NCBI GenBank assembly: GCA_023266215.1
Contig: JAHFRQ010000002.1
Location: 1-64,000, forward strand
Direction: 5' to 3'
DNA from: Gammaproteobacteria bacterium
GTDB taxonomy: Bacteria > Pseudomonadota > Gammaproteobacteria > Coxiellales > Coxiellaceae
DNA: 64,000 nt
The notes below the pieces were generated by a model. The model ran no database searches. It was not told the origin of the DNA and saw only the letters and a list, made by a program, of their open reading frames with translations. Shown here one piece after another: positions 41,375 through 51,763 of the stretch (positions within the stretch are counted from its first letter, which is position 1; every line of letters starts with the position of its first letter). A program made the translations under genes and the position numbers.

Positions 41375-44300
41375 TTAATTTGATTCCAAATCAATATCTA
41401 TACATAACGAACGTATTTCTTTTACCAATACGTTAAACGATTCTGGCATGCCGGCATCCATACGATGATCACCATCAACAATGTTTTTATACATTCTGGT
41501 TCGGCCATTCACGTCGTCAGATTTTACGGTCAACATTTCTTGCAATGTATAAGCAGCACCATAAGCCTCAAGCGCCCACACTTCCATTTCACCAAATCGT
41601 TGACCACCAAATTGCGCTTTACCACCCAATGGTTGCTGCGTTACCAAACTATATGAACCCGTTGAACGCGCATGCATCTTATCATCAACCAAGTGATTGA
41701 GTTTCAGCATGTACATATAGCCTACAGTCACAGGTCGCGTGAATTGTTTGCCCGTTCTACCATCGTGCAAAATAGTTTGACCCGATTCTGGAAGACCTGC
41801 CATTTTTAACAGATTTCTAATTTCTGCTTCGCTGGCACCATCAAAAACAGGTGTTGAAACAGGAACGCCGCCTTTTAAGTTGCGCGCCAATTCCATTACT
41901 TCTTTGTCTGACATTACATCCACATTTAATTTTTGTGAATAACTGGTTCCGTATAATTTTGTTAAATAATCACGGATTGTTTGTATTGATGCTTGTTGCT
42001 CTAGCATTGCGCCGATTTTACGACCCATGCCTTTTGCCGCCCAGCCCAAGTGTGTTTCCAATACTTGCCCAATGTTCATACGAGAAGGCACGCCCAATGG
42101 ATTTAACACAATATCAACGGGTGTTCCATCTTCTAAATAAGGCATATCTTCGACAGGCACAATCGTTGAAATAACCCCTTTGTTACCATGACGACCGGCC
42201 ATTTTATCACCGGGTTGAATACGGCGTTTCACTGCCAAATACACTTTAACAATTTTAATAACGCCCGGCGCCAAATCATCACCCTGCGTTAATTTTTGAC
42301 GCATTGATTTTAATTTTTCGTCTCTTTCGGCATGCAGCGATTGATATTTTTGCTGCGCTGCTTCCAAGCGTTGATGTGATTTTTCATCACGCAAACGAAT
42401 TGCAAACCATTTATCACGCGATAATGATTTTAAATAATCAGCGGATATTTTCGCGCCTGATTTTAATTTATCAGGCCCGCCATCCACAGTTTGGTCTAGT
42501 AGAAATTTTTCCAAGCCATCAAATAATGCTTGTTCTCGTATGCGCAACTCATCATCCAAATCTTTCTGCACTTGAATCAATTGCTCTTCTTCAACTTGAA
42601 GCGCACGCGCATCTTTTTTCACGCCATCGCGCGTGAACACACGAACGTCAATCACTGTTCCTGATACGCCTGGCGCAACACGAAGCGAGCTATCTTTTAC
42701 ATCAGATGCTTTTTCGCCGAAAATGGCGCGCAATAATTTTTCTTCTGGTGTTAATTGTGTTTCGCCTTTAGGAGTTACTTTACCCACTAAAATATCGCCG
42801 GCTTTTACTTCAGCGCCAACATAAACAATGCCAGACTCATCAAGTTTTGATAGTGCGCCTTCGCCAACATTAGGAATATCAGCTGTAATTTCTTCTGAAC
42901 CTAATTTTGTATCGCGCGCAATACACGTTAAATCTTGAATATGAATTGTCGTGAAACGATCTTCTTCAACTAGTTTTTCAGAAATCAAAATCGAGTCTTC
43001 AAAGTTATAACCGTTCCAAGGCATAAATGCGACCATCAGATTTTGACCCAGCGACAATTCACCGAGATCTGTCGAGGGACCATCTGCCAATACGTCACCT
43101 TCTTTAACAACATCGCCAACATTGACAATGGGGCGTTGGTTAATACAAGTATTTTGATTTGAACGTGTGTATTTTGTAAGATTATAAATATCAACACCCA
43201 CGTTTTCATCTGTTTTTAAAGCCTTTTCATCAACACGCACAACAATACGCGAAGCATCAACAGCTTCAATAATGCCATCGCGACGCGCAGCAACGGTGAC
43301 ACCCGAATCAACAGCAACCATACGTTCCATGCCCGTTCCCACTAAAGGCTTTTCGGGTTTGATGGTCGGCACAGCTTGACGCTGCATGTTTGATCCCATT
43401 AATGCACGGTTTGCATCGTCATGTTCCAAAAATGGAATAAGAGATGCAGCAACCGATACGATTTGACGTGGCGACACGTCAACAAAATCTACATTGTCAG
43501 GTGTTGTTAATGTGAACTCGCCTTTATGACGAGAAGAAACCAATTCATCAAGCAATTTTCCACTTTCGTCCATATTCGTGTTTGCTTGCGCGATATGATA
43601 ATCACCCTCTTCAATCGCAGATAAATATTGCAACTCATCCGTGACGCGACCATCAACCACGCGACGATAAGGACTTTCTAAAAAGCCATATTCGTTTGTA
43701 CGCGCGTAAACGGAAAGCGAATTAATCAAACCAATATTAGGGCCTTCTGGTGTTTCAATAGGACAAACACGGCCGTAGTGCGTTGGATGCACGTCACGAA
43801 CTTCAAAACCCGCTCTTTCGCGTGTTAGACCGCCAGGTCCAAGAGCTGAAACGCGACGTTTGTGCGTCACTTCAGATAAGGGGTTATTTTGATCCATAAA
43901 TTGTGACAATTGACTTGAGCCAAAGAATTCTTTCACGGCAGCAGCAACAGGTTTAGCATTCACTAAATCTTGTGGCATTAAAGTATCCACATCAGCCAAA
44001 CTTAAGCGATCTTTGACAGCACGCTCTACGCGAACCAATCCAACTCGGAATTGATTTTCAGTCATTTCACCCACGCTTCGAACGCGACGATTTCCCAAGT
44101 GATCAATATCATCCACTTCACCTTCGCCATCGCGAATACCCACTAAAACTCGCAACACATCGACAATATCTTCTTTCGATAAAGTGCCAGAACCTGTTAA
44201 ATCTTCTCTGCCAACACGACGGTTAAATTTCATGCGGCCGACTGCCGATAAATCATATCGGTCAGCTGTAAAAAATAAACTTTCAAATAGACTTTCTGCA

Positions 44301-45496
44301 GATTCTTTTGTAGGCGGTTCACCTGGACGCATAATGCGATACACTTCAACCAAGGCATCCATTTTTGATGTCGCTGTGTCGAGTTTTAATGTATCTGAAA
44401 TATAAGCGCCGCACTCAATTTCATTGATATACAAAGTATCAATTGATCGAATATCAAGGGCTCTTAGCGCTGCAATCAATTCAACTGTTAATTCTTGATT
44501 TGCATCCGCTATCAATTCACCTGTTTCTTTGTTGACAATAGCTTTAGCTAATCTACGGCCCACTAAATAATCTTCTGTTACTTCCAGTGTTTTCGTGCCC
44601 GCTTTTTCAATACGTCGAATATGGCGCGCAGAAACACGGCGATTGGCTTCAACAATAATACTGCCGTCGGTATCGATGATATCCATGGTTGCCAATTCAC
44701 CGCGCAATCTATTTGGCACCAACTCTAAAATAATTTTATCTTTTTCTAATCGAAACACGTTCATCTCATAAAACATACTGAGAATATCTTCAACGCCGTA
44801 ACCTAATGCACGCAAAATGACAGTCGCTGGTAATTTACGACGACGATCGATTCGAACAAAAATACAGTCTTTTGGATCAAATTCAAAATCCAACCATGAG
44901 CCACGGTAAGGAATCACTCGTGCTGAATATAATAATTTTCCAGATGAATGCGTTTTGCCTTTGTCATGCTCAAAGAAAACACCCGGAGATCGATGCAGTT
45001 GAGAAACAACAACACGTTCGGTACCATTAATAACAAGGCTTCCTGTCTCTGTCATCAGAGGCAGTTCGCCCATATAAACTTCTTGTTCTTTAATCGCTTT
45101 AATCGCAGATTGATCTTTTGCAGCTTCTTTATCGAATACAACAAGACGCATTTTAACTTTCAATGGCGCCGCATAAGTTAAGCCGCGCAACTTACATTCT
45201 TTAACATCAAATAGTGGTTCGCCTAACGTATATGAAACATATTCTAGGCGTGCATTGCCTGAATAGCTTTCAATGGGAAAAACAGATTTAAACGCAGCTT
45301 GCAAGCCAACATCTGCTCGCTTATTTTCTGGCACGCCCGCCTGTAAAAATTGCTGGTACGAATTAATTTGTATGCCGAGAAGATAAGGCGTCTTCATTAC
45401 TTCGGTACGACTTTGGCCCAAGCGCAATCTCACGCGCTTTTTTTCGGAACCGGAAGTTACAGTATATCGATCTTCTCTGTGAACTTGTTTTGCCAT
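41375..45496 (-). CDS. rpoB: RNA polymerase subunit beta
   Basis: RpoB, 1373 residues. The rifampicin pocket segment ([20 protein letters not shown] followed by [13 protein letters not shown]) has no substitution at the usual resistance positions, so the polymerase should be rifampicin-sensitive. Catalytic NGYNFEDSI and [13 protein letters not shown] are intact. It begins 111 bases after rplL, behind an attenuator hairpin. Confidence 0.98.
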   Translation of the reverse strand: MAKQVHREDRYTVTSGSEKKRVRLRLGQSRTEVMKTPYLLGIQINSYQQFLQAGVPENKRADVGLQAAFKSVFPIESYSGNARLEYVSYTLGEPLFDVKECKLRGLTYAAPLKVKMRLVVFDKEAAKDQSAIKAIKEQEVYMGELPLMTETGSLVINGTERVVVSQLHRSPGVFFEHDKGKTHSSGKLLYSARVIPYRGSWLDFEFDPKDCIFVRIDRRRKLPATVILRALGYGVEDILSMFYEMNVFRLEKDKIILELVPNRLRGELATMDIIDTDGSIIVEANRRVSARHIRRIEKAGTKTLEVTEDYLVGRRLAKAIVNKETGELIADANQELTVELIAALRALDIRSIDTLYINEIECGAYISDTLKLDTATSKMDALVEVYRIMRPGEPPTKESAESLFESLFFTADRYDLSAVGRMKFNRRVGREDLTGSGTLSKEDIVDVLRVLVGIRDGEGEVDDIDHLGNRRVRSVGEMTENQFRVGLVRVERAVKDRLSLADVDTLMPQDLVNAKPVAAAVKEFFGSSQLSQFMDQNNPLSEVTHKRRVSALGPGGLTRERAGFEVRDVHPTHYGRVCPIETPEGPNIGLINSLSVYARTNEYGFLESPYRRVVDGRVTDELQYLSAIEEGDYHIAQANTNMDESGKLLDELVSSRHKGEFTLTTPDNVDFVDVSPRQIVSVAASLIPFLEHDDANRALMGSNMQRQAVPTIKPEKPLVGTGMERMVAVDSGVTVAARRDGIIEAVDASRIVVRVDEKALKTDENVGVDIYNLTKYTRSNQNTCINQRPIVNVGDVVKEGDVLADGPSTDLGELSLGQNLMVAFMPWNGYNFEDSILISEKLVEEDRFTTIHIQDLTCIARDTKLGSEEITADIPNVGEGALSKLDESGIVYVGAEVKAGDILVGKVTPKGETQLTPEEKLLRAIFGEKASDVKDSSLRVAPGVSGTVIDVRVFTRDGVKKDARALQVEEEQLIQVQKDLDDELRIREQALFDGLEKFLLDQTVDGGPDKLKSGAKISADYLKSLSRDKWFAIRLRDEKSHQRLEAAQQKYQSLHAERDEKLKSMRQKLTQGDDLAPGVIKIVKVYLAVKRRIQPGDKMAGRHGNKGVISTIVPVEDMPYLEDGTPVDIVLNPLGVPSRMNIGQVLETHLGWAAKGMGRKIGAMLEQQASIQTIRDYLTKLYGTSYSQKLNVDVMSDKEVMELARNLKGGVPVSTPVFDGASEAEIRNLLKMAGLPESGQTILHDGRTGKQFTRPVTVGYMYMLKLNHLVDDKMHARSTGSYSLVTQQPLGGKAQFGGQRFGEMEVWALEAYGAAYTLQEMLTVKSDDVNGRTRMYKNIVDGDHRMDAGMPESFNVLVKEIRSLCIDIDLESN

Positions 45497-45542
45497 ATTA
45501 AAGTCGCCCCTTAGGTTTACATATCATTTCATTGTCGAGCAC

Positions 45543-45590
45543 TAAAAACAAAAAAATAACAGAGCAATAAGAATCAACATTATCGCTCTG
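45543..45590 (-). terminator. Attenuator between rplL and rpoB
   Basis: Read on the minus strand, CAGAGCGATAA and TTATTGCTCTG (45580-45590 with 45560-45570) form an 11-bp stem with one G-U pair, followed by TTATTTTTTTGTTTTT. This is a good intrinsic terminator starting 17 bases after the rplL stop. As in E. coli, partial readthrough would set the ribosomal protein to polymerase ratio; its efficiency is unknown. Confidence 0.8.
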
Positions 45591-45607
45591 AAATAGTTAT
45601 ATATTAC

Positions 45608-45982
45608 TTACTTGATATCGACAGTCGCGCCTGCTTCAACCAATTTTTTCTTCATGTCTTCAGCATCCGCTTTAGTAATGCCTTCTTTCACTGTTGCAGG
45701 AACAGCTTCAACCATATCTTTCGCTTCTTTCAAACCTAAACCAGTGATTTCGCGAATAACTTTGATCACACCAATTTTGTTTGCACCGAAAGATGTCATA
45801 ATGACGTCAAATTCAGTTTTTTCTTCGACAGCTGCAGCTGCTGCTGCAGGTCCTGCCACTGCAACCGCAGCCGCAGCAGAAACACCAAACTTTTCTTCCA
45901 TGCTTTTCACAAGATCGCAAACATCCATCACGCTCATATTTGCAACTGCTTCTAAAATATCGTTCTTTGAAATTGTAGACAT
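45608..45982 (-). CDS. rplL: 50S ribosomal protein bL12 (L7/L12)
   Basis: bL12, 124 residues, the stalk protein that recruits translational GTPases. N-terminal dimerisation domain ([20 protein letters not shown]), an Ala-rich flexible hinge, and the globular C-terminal domain with [20 protein letters not shown]. Paired with rplJ 33 bases upstream. Confidence 0.97.
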   Translation of the reverse strand: MSTISKNDILEAVANMSVMDVCDLVKSMEEKFGVSAAAAVAVAGPAAAAAAVEEKTEFDVIMTSFGANKIGVIKVIREITGLGLKEAKDMVEAVPATVKEGITKADAEDMKKKLVEAGATVDIK

Positions 45983-46015
45983 TTTTATTACCTCAAAAAT
46001 TTATTAAAATTAAAA

Positions 46016-46540
46016 TTACGCCGCTTTCTTTTGTTCAGATACTGCGCCAAACGCTCTAACTGCTTGCGCTGTAGGTTCATTCAATGTACGAACAAACTTA
46101 ACTATCGGTGCTTTCATTACTGCAACCAACTGAGTGAGCGCTTCATGAAGCGTTGGCAGGCTAGCAACTGCTTTTAGTTGATCTGGCTTTAACAACAGAC
46201 CACCTAATGCAATCCCGCGAACCACTAACTTATCTTCTGAATTAAAATCTCGAATTAATCGAGCAGCAGCACCTGGATCCTCTTTTGCAAAAAACAGCAC
46301 AATCGGACCTGTTAGCACTTCAGATAAACAAGCAAATTCCGTATCTTTTAAAGCTCTGCGCGCTAATGTATTACGAAAAACTCTCACGGCCACATTGGAG
46401 TGACGCGCTGATTTACGTAACGTGTTCATCGCGGAGACAGTCAAGCCACGATAGTCAGCAGCTACTGCAGACATCGCATTGGCTGCGATTGCCGACAAAT
46501 CTGCTACCATTGCTTTTTTACCATCTAAATTCAATGCCAC
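46016..46540 (-). CDS. rplJ: 50S ribosomal protein uL10
   Basis: uL10, 174 residues, the stalk base that carries the bL12 dimers and, with them, represses its own mRNA. It has the N-terminal rRNA-binding domain (ANAMSAVAADYRGLTVSAMN, then VAVRVFRNTLARRAL) and a helical C-terminus for bL12. An L10 leader precedes it. Confidence 0.97.
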   Translation of the reverse strand: MALNLDGKKAMVADLSAIAANAMSAVAADYRGLTVSAMNTLRKSARHSNVAVRVFRNTLARRALKDTEFACLSEVLTGPIVLFFAKEDPGAAARLIRDFNSEDKLVVRGIALGGLLLKPDQLKAVASLPTLHEALTQLVAVMKAPIVKFVRTLNEPTAQAVRAFGAVSEQKKAA

Positions 46541-46569
46541 AGCACTCTCCTTTATTTTTTACACCAAAA

Positions 46570-46693
46570 CTAGAAAATTAATATCTAGTTCCCCCAAGGT
46601 GGGCGCCAACAAAATCTGTTGCGACACACCGTCTGCGTAGGCACGACATTAAGAGCAACTCACCTACGGTCTTCGACGGCAAAAAAATTTGCC
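46570..46693 (-). promoter_or_regulatory. L10 leader (autoregulatory mRNA element)
   Basis: The 165-base rplA-rplJ spacer contains, in minus-strand order, GACCGTAGGTGAGTTG, CTTAATGTCGTGCCTACG and CAGACGGTG, which match the conserved core of the gammaproteobacterial L10 leader kink-turn region as I know it from E. coli. A small hairpin (46570-46574 with 46584-46588) follows before the rplJ ribosome binding site. Binding of L10-(L12)n there represses rplJL translation. Confidence 0.8.
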
Positions 46694-46705
46694 GCGAAAT
46701 CTTTT

Positions 46706-47401
46706 TTATACGCTCAACGAAGCAATATCAATCGTAAAACCAGGACCCATCGTTGATGCAATTACAATTTTTTTCAAATATATTCCTTTGGCAGCAGGTG
46801 GTTTTGCTTTTTTCAAATCAACCAACAATGCTTCAATATTTTGTTTAATAGCTTCGCCTTTAAAGCTTACTTTGCCGATTGAGCACTGAATGATGCCATT
46901 TTTATCAGTACGATAGCGAACCTGGCCGTTTTTTGCATTTTTAATTGCAGTCGTCACATCATTTGTTACAGTACCCACTTTTGGATTTGGCATCAGGCCT
47001 TTTGGTCCCAGGATTTGTCCCAACTGACCAACTAAGCGCATGGCATCGGGTGTTGCAATCACAACATCAGCTTCAAGTTTTCCTGCTTTAATTATTTCTG
47101 CTAAATCTTCAAAACCAATAATATCTGCGCCCGCTGCTTTTGCTTTATCAGCGTTGTCGCCTTGTGCAAATACAGCAACGCGAACTGATTTACCTGTGCC
47201 ACTTGGCATAACTGTTGCGCCACGCACACCTTGGTCTGATTTCGATGCATCAACACCTAATAAAACAGCCACATCTAAGCTTTCATCAAATTTTGCTGTT
47301 GCACATTTCTTAACAAGCTCAATGGCTTCAAGAAAATTATATTGTTTCGCCGGATCAAGATTTTCACGAACCACTTTTTGTTTCTTTGAATTCTTTGACA
47401 T
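46706..47401 (-). CDS. rplA: 50S ribosomal protein uL1
   Basis: uL1, 231 residues, forms the mobile L1 stalk at the E site and in E. coli represses rplKA. Signatures: [39 protein letters not shown] and [19 protein letters not shown]. It starts at the rplK stop. Confidence 0.97.
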   Translation of the reverse strand: MSKNSKKQKVVRENLDPAKQYNFLEAIELVKKCATAKFDESLDVAVLLGVDASKSDQGVRGATVMPSGTGKSVRVAVFAQGDNADKAKAAGADIIGFEDLAEIIKAGKLEADVVIATPDAMRLVGQLGQILGPKGLMPNPKVGTVTNDVTTAIKNAKNGQVRYRTDKNGIIQCSIGKVSFKGEAIKQNIEALLVDLKKAKPPAAKGIYLKKIVIASTMGPGFTIDIASLSV

Positions 47402-47838
47402 TATTTAACTCCTTCCACATCAATACCCATGCTGCGCGCTGTACCTGCAATGGTACGAATCGCTGCTTCTAAGTTAGACGCAGTCAGATCAGGTTCTTTC
47501 ATTTTTGCAATTTGCTCTAATTGAGCACGTGTTGCTTTACCTACTTTGACTGTATTAGGCGTTGCACTTCCACTTTTGCCACCCAAAACAATTTTAGATA
47601 ATAAAACAGACGCAGGTGGCGTCTTGGTAATAAAAGTAAAACTTCTATCGGCATAAACAGTAATAACCACTGGTGTTGGCATGCCTTTTTCAATACCTTG
47701 AGTTTTTGCATTAAATGCCTTACAAAACTCCATAATATTCACACCATGTTGACCCAATGCTGGGCCGACTGGAGGACTTGGATTCGCTTCGCCTGCTTTA
47801 ACTTGCAGTTTAATATATGCGGTTATTTTTTTTGCCAC
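47401..47838 (-). CDS. rplK: 50S ribosomal protein uL11
   Basis: uL11, 145 residues, in the GTPase centre; needed for RelA activation and the thiostrepton site. Signatures: [37 protein letters not shown] and [17 protein letters not shown]. Proline residues of the N-terminal hinge are intact. Confidence 0.97.
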   Translation of the reverse strand: MAKKITAYIKLQVKAGEANPSPPVGPALGQHGVNIMEFCKAFNAKTQGIEKGMPTPVVITVYADRSFTFITKTPPASVLLSKIVLGGKSGSATPNTVKVGKATRAQLEQIAKMKEPDLTASNLEAAIRTIAGTARSMGIDVEGVK

Positions 47839-47868
47839 TTTACTTTACTCCGAACAGTGGGTGCCAAC

Positions 47869-47890
47869 GTTGATTTAACTAAAAATCAAC
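47869..47890 (-). promoter_or_regulatory. rplK leader hairpin, possible L1 site
   Basis: In the 72-base nusG-rplK spacer GTTGATTT (47869-47876) pairs with AAATCAAC (47883-47890) around a 6-base loop. This is where the E. coli L1 repressor site lies. The similarity to an L1 site is positional and I could not verify it by folding. Confidence 0.35.
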
Positions 47891-47910
47891 TCCCCGTTTA
47901 TAAAAATTAA

Positions 47911-48465
47911 CTAGCCTTTTTCTACTTGACCGAATTCCAATTCAACCGGAGTTGAGCGGCCGAAAATAGAAACAGAAACGCGTAAACGACTTTTATCGTA
48001 ATTCACATCTTCCACAACGCCATTGAAATCAGCGAAAGGACCATCAGTCACTCGCACGACTTCGCCTGGTTCAAATAATACTTTTGGTTTTGGTTTATTT
48101 TCACCTTCTTGTACTCTGCGTAAAATTGCAGTCGCTTCTTTGTCAGAAATTGGCGCTGGCTTTTCTGCTGTGCCGCCAATAAAACCCAATACACGTGGCA
48201 CGCTTTTTACTAAATGCCACGTTTCTTCATTCATTTCCATTTGGACTAAAACATAGCCGGGGAAAAATTTTCGTTCGCTTTTTCTTTTTTGGCCCGCTTT
48301 CATTTCAACGACTTCTTCAGTCGGAACAATAATTTCGCCAAAAGAACTTTCAGAGTTTTTTAGACGAATGCGCTCAGCCAAAGCTTTGACAACATAGTCT
48401 TCGAATCCAGAATAAGCATGTATCACGTACCAACGCTTTGTGCTTTTTTCTTTTTCATCTGTCAT
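47911..48465 (-). CDS. nusG: Transcription antitermination factor NusG
   Basis: NusG, 184 residues. The NGN domain ([20 protein letters not shown], then [20 protein letters not shown]) binds the polymerase clamp and the C-terminal KOW domain ([20 protein letters not shown]) binds uS10 or Rho. It starts 4 bases before the secE end in the usual secE-nusG pair. Confidence 0.97.
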   Translation of the reverse strand: MTDEKEKSTKRWYVIHAYSGFEDYVVKALAERIRLKNSESSFGEIIVPTEEVVEMKAGQKRKSERKFFPGYVLVQMEMNEETWHLVKSVPRVLGFIGGTAEKPAPISDKEATAILRRVQEGENKPKPKVLFEPGEVVRVTDGPFADFNGVVEDVNYDKSRLRVSVSIFGRSTPVELEFGQVEKG

Positions 48466-48468
48466 GTA

Positions 48469-48855
48469 TCAACCCCTTTGACCCGCTAACCAACCGACCA
48501 AGTGATAGAAAATATAGTCAAATCCCCATAAAACGAGAGAAGCAACCACTACCATCGCAACAACAACCAATGTTGTTTGAATGGTTTCTTGTCGTGTTGG
48601 CCAAACTACTTTTCGTATTTCAGTTCGAGCACTTTTAATAAACGTCCAAGCCGATTTACCTTGAGATGTTTGAAACGCAACACTCAAAGCGCCAGCAAAA
48701 ATAATAATTCCTATTGCTGCTCGCAATGCCCAAGCTACATTGTCGTAATATGAATTCGCAACAATTCCCGCTATCAGCAAAAATAAAACTGAAGTCCATT
48801 TCAGGCGATTATACTTAGGCGCTTCCTGCGTCGAAATTCTATTATCTTGCCTCAT
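48469..48855 (-). CDS. secE: Preprotein translocase subunit SecE
   Basis: SecE, 128 residues from the ATG at 48855 (MRQDNRISTQ), preferred because GAGGAA is well spaced before it. Three hydrophobic helices as in the E. coli type: two N-terminal ones near residues 24-65 and the essential C-terminal one (TTLVVVAMVVVASLVLWGF), preceded by the amphipathic IRKVVWPTRQETIQ. Confidence 0.94.
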   Translation of the reverse strand: MRQDNRISTQEAPKYNRLKWTSVLFLLIAGIVANSYYDNVAWALRAAIGIIIFAGALSVAFQTSQGKSAWTFIKSARTEIRKVVWPTRQETIQTTLVVVAMVVVASLVLWGFDYIFYHLVGWLAGQRG

Positions 48856-48878
48856 CAAATTCCTCAACAAGAATCAAA

Positions 48879-48951
48879 CAGGCCAGGAGGGTTTCGAACC
48901 CCCAACCTACGGTTTTGGAGACCGTCGCTCTACCAATTGAACTACTGGCCT
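48879..48951 (-). tRNA. tRNA-Trp (CCA)
   Basis: A 73-base cloverleaf with acceptor AGGCCAG/CTGGCCT, anticodon loop CTCCAAA (anticodon CCA) and discriminator G, the tryptophan identity base. 3' CCA is not encoded. It sits between tuf and secE, the same place as E. coli trpT. Confidence 0.96.
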
Positions 48952-48957
48952 AAATTA

Positions 48958-50148
48958 TCACTCAATAATTTTAGCGACGACACCTGCACCCACTGTGCGG
49001 CCACCTTCGCGGATTGCAAAACGCAATCCTTCTTCCATCGCAACGGGAGCGATGAGCTCTACCTTCATCTTTACGTTGTCGCCTGGCATTACCATTTCTA
49101 CGCCTTCTGGTAATTCACATGCACCGGTTACGTCTGTCGTTCTAAAATAGAATTGTGGACGATAGCCTTTAAAAAATGGTGTGTGACGTCCGCCTTCTTC
49201 TTTCGATAGCACGTATACTTCTGCTTCGAACTTGGTGTGCGGTGTAATAGAACCTGGTTTTGCAAGCACTTGACCACGTTCTACGTCTTCACGTTTTGTA
49301 CCACGTAAAAGGACGCCTACATTATCACCAGCACGGCCTTCATCCAAGAGTTTTCTGAACATTTCGACGCCGGTGCAAGTTGAACGTGCAGTTGGGCGGA
49401 TACCGATGATTTCAATATCTTCACCGACTTTAACAATACCGCGTTCAATACGGCCGGTTACAACGGTTCCACGACCTGAAATTGAGAATACGTCTTCAAT
49501 AGGCATCAAGAAAGGCTTGTCGATGTCACGTTTAGGTGCTGGGATATACGCATCCATTGTTTCAACGAGTTTCACAACAGCAGGAACACCGTATTGACCT
49601 TGATCGCCTTCGAGTGCTTTTAAAGCAGAGCCGATGATGATCGGTGTTTTATCGCCAGGGAAGTTGTATGTTGTTAATAGATCGCGTACTTCCATTTCAA
49701 CTAATTCTAATAGTTCTGCGTCATCGACCATGTCAGCTTTGTTAAGAAATACCACGATGTATGGCACACCCACTTGGCGAGCAAGCAAGATATGTTCACG
49801 TGTTTGTGGCATAGGGCCGTCTGCAGCGGACACGACTAAAATTGCGCCGTCCATTTGAGCGGCACCCGTGATCATGTTTTTAACGTAGTCAGCATGTCCT
49901 GGGCAATCTACGTGTGCGTAGTGTCTTTTTTCACTTTGGTATTCAACGTGTGAAGTCGCAATGGTAATACCACGTGCTTTTTCTTCTGGGGCTTTGTCGA
50001 TTTTATCGAATGCCAATGCTTCGCCACCGAACTTTTCTGACATGCATTTTGTTAATGCCGCAGTAAGCGTGGTTTTACCATGATCGACGTGACCGATGGT
50101 ACCAACGTTGACGTGTTCTTTATCGCGTATAAATTTTTCTTTGGACAT
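48958..50148 (-). CDS. tuf: Elongation factor Tu, copy 2
   Basis: EF-Tu, 396 residues, starting [12 protein letters not shown] at 50148 with an AGGAG-like site (GGAGGAGTAGC) upstream; the longer frame is rejected. The protein is identical to copy 1 at 32553-33743. Silent positions also look the same over the whole 1191 bases, while the flanks differ at once on both sides. This is the tRNA-linked copy (tufB position of E. coli), cotranscribed with the Tyr-Gly-Thr tRNAs. Confidence 0.98.
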   Translation of the reverse strand: MSKEKFIRDKEHVNVGTIGHVDHGKTTLTAALTKCMSEKFGGEALAFDKIDKAPEEKARGITIATSHVEYQSEKRHYAHVDCPGHADYVKNMITGAAQMDGAILVVSAADGPMPQTREHILLARQVGVPYIVVFLNKADMVDDAELLELVEMEVRDLLTTYNFPGDKTPIIIGSALKALEGDQGQYGVPAVVKLVETMDAYIPAPKRDIDKPFLMPIEDVFSISGRGTVVTGRIERGIVKVGEDIEIIGIRPTARSTCTGVEMFRKLLDEGRAGDNVGVLLRGTKREDVERGQVLAKPGSITPHTKFEAEVYVLSKEEGGRHTPFFKGYRPQFYFRTTDVTGACELPEGVEMVMPGDNVKMKVELIAPVAMEEGLRFAIREGGRTVGAGVVAKIIE

Positions 50149-50199
50149 GATGCTACTCCTCCAGAAAACCAATTAATTTCATTAAACACAAACTTCTTA

Positions 50200-50271
50200 A
50201 GCCCACAACTGGAATCGAACCAGCGACCTCTTCCTTACCAAGGAAGTGCTCTGCCCCTGAGCTATGTGGGC
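50200..50271 (-). tRNA. tRNA-Thr (GGT)
   Basis: Acceptor GCCCACA/TGTGGGC, anticodon stem CTTCC/GGAAG with loop TTGGTAA (anticodon GGT), T-loop GTTCGATTC. The discriminator is U. CCA is not encoded. Lies just before tuf, as E. coli thrT does. Confidence 0.95.
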
Positions 50272-50283
50272 AATATTACATTG

Positions 50284-50354
50284 AGCGGGTAGTGGGAATC
50301 GAACCCACACCATCAGCTTGGAAGGCTGAGGTTCTACCTTTGAACTATACCCGC
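50284..50354 (-). tRNA. tRNA-Gly (TCC)
   Basis: Acceptor GCGGGTA/TACCCGC, anticodon loop CTTCCAA (anticodon TCC), discriminator U. Same position as glyT in the E. coli tufB operon. Confidence 0.95.
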
Positions 50355-50395
50355 ATTCCAGTTACCTTATATATGAACCCACACACCCTAAATCT

Positions 50396-50477
50396 TGGAG
50401 GGGGAAGGATTCGAACCTTCGAAGGCTGAGCCGCCAGATTTACAGTCTGGTCCCTTTGACCGCTCGGGTACCCCTCC
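50396..50477 (-). tRNA. tRNA-Tyr (GTA)
   Basis: A class II tRNA with a long variable arm. Acceptor GGAGGGG/CCCCTCC, anticodon loop CTGTAAA (anticodon GTA; G34 is a queuosine site), discriminator A. First gene of the tRNA-tuf operon. The E. coli operon begins with another tRNA-Thr (thrU); here a TGT tRNA-Thr is instead found alone at 57755. Confidence 0.95.
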
Positions 50478-50497
50478 AGGCGAAAATCAAGCCGCTT

Positions 50498-50526
50498 ATT
50501 TTGCTTAAATCACGGAGTTATGTCAA
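50498..50526 (-). promoter_or_regulatory. Promoter of the tRNA-tuf operon
   Basis: On the minus strand TTGACA (50521-50526), 17 bases and CAAAAT (50498-50503). The bases after the -10 (AAGCGGC) are GC-rich, as in stringently controlled stable-RNA promoters. Position is about 20 bases ahead of tRNA-Tyr. Confidence 0.65.
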
Positions 50527-50620
50527 CAAATGGTTTCATTATTTTAGAGAAAAAATGTGAAATGAGTGCAATGCGTCATTTTTTAGCCGTAATGACAGGG
50601 AAAATCATCTCTCGCCCATC

Positions 50621-51295
50621 TTATTTTTGTTTTAAAGTTTCCTTGATTGCAAACGGATTGTAATCAAAGGTATTTGTATCGGGTTCAATTTCCTTTAAGA
50701 CTCGAACTAAGCCAGACCCAAAAATTGCTATAAAAATGCTATAAATCGCTTTAAATACCCATGCAGAAATAATCAAATTAATCAAACTAAATGTTGGGAT
50801 TACACCCGAAAATGCAATTGAAAATGTCAATATACTTAAAACAGTTTCACCGATTATGCTCGAACCTATACTTCTAAGCCAAAAATACTTTCCTGCCATC
50901 ATCTTTTTCCATTTTGAAATGCAAAAAGAATTAATAATCGCTCCCGCAGTTGATCCAATGCATATTGAAAAAACACATCGCACGAGAGGATTAATCACTG
51001 TGCTATATGCAGCCTGCTCGTGCCAAAAAGCAGGCGCAGGAAGTTTATTAATATAAGTCAACAATATTGCAAAAATTGCTTGTGCCATTAAACCCAACCA
51101 AATCATTTGCTTTGCAGTTTTGTAGCCATAAATTTCCGATATCACGTCAATAATAAAATATGAAAGTGGAAATACTAAAATTCCGCCGGGAAGCAAAAAA
51201 CTGCCAAATGCAATGGTCTTATATGCCAACACTACAGTAACAAGCAATATAGTAATGTATAACGCAAAAATTGTGTTTAAGAATTTAAATTGCAT
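50621..51295 (-). CDS. VUT-family transporter, probable queuosine precursor
   Basis: A 224-residue membrane protein with about six helices. The signatures FLLPGGILVFPLSYFIIDVI (followed by SEIYGYKTA) and the later hydrophobic helices are those of the VUT/YhhQ family, whose E. coli member imports the queuosine precursors preQ0/preQ1. A conserved basic C-terminus follows. Loss of de novo queuosine synthesis would make such import useful, but the window shows no que genes. Alternative substrates of the family cannot be excluded. Confidence 0.8.
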   Translation of the reverse strand: MQFKFLNTIFALYITILLVTVVLAYKTIAFGSFLLPGGILVFPLSYFIIDVISEIYGYKTAKQMIWLGLMAQAIFAILLTYINKLPAPAFWHEQAAYSTVINPLVRCVFSICIGSTAGAIINSFCISKWKKMMAGKYFWLRSIGSSIIGETVLSILTFSIAFSGVIPTFSLINLIISAWVFKAIYSIFIAIFGSGLVRVLKEIEPDTNTFDYNPFAIKETLKQK

Positions 51296-51337
51296 TGATG
51301 CTCCCTCAGCTGGTTGATTTATATTATTAGAAAATTA

Positions 51338-51718
51338 TTATGGTGAGTTGATCTCTTCCGTAACTTCGTGCAATAAAATTAATGCATTTATTACGTACGG
51401 AAAACCCACTGTCACAAGATTGTTAATTACGATGTGCTCAATTTCTTTAGTGCTAAATCCGAGTTTAATTGCAGCATGGATATGATTTCGAAGTTGCGGT
51501 ATAGCGCCTATAGCAACAAGTGCTGAAATATTGGAAATTTCTCTTGTGCGCATATCAATGACACTATTATCTGCATATAAATCACCATAGACCCATTCAA
51601 GCATGATTCGAGAGAATTCTGGCGACAGTCTTTCAAAATCTTTTAACGTTTCTTCAGCAGCAAGTCCGCCATGTATCTTTTTAAAAAGATCTCTTCCGAT
51701 CGCCTGACGAGAGTTCAT
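51338..51718 (-). CDS. Carboxymuconolactone decarboxylase-like protein
   Basis: A 126-residue protein of the CMD/AhpD-like fold. MLEWVYGDLYADNSVIDMRT, REISNISALVAIGAIPQLRN, HIHAAIKLGFSTKEI and GFPYVINALILLHEV follow the PcaC-type pattern closely. There is no CxxC, so it is not an AhpD-type peroxidase. Since no other protocatechuate genes are near, the true substrate is unknown; such orphans are common. Confidence 0.78.
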   Translation of the reverse strand: MNSRQAIGRDLFKKIHGGLAAEETLKDFERLSPEFSRIMLEWVYGDLYADNSVIDMRTREISNISALVAIGAIPQLRNHIHAAIKLGFSTKEIEHIVINNLVTVGFPYVINALILLHEVTEEINSP

Positions 51719-51763
51719 TATTTGCTTCCAGCCTTAAATTAATATGCTATGTTCTATCACTTT

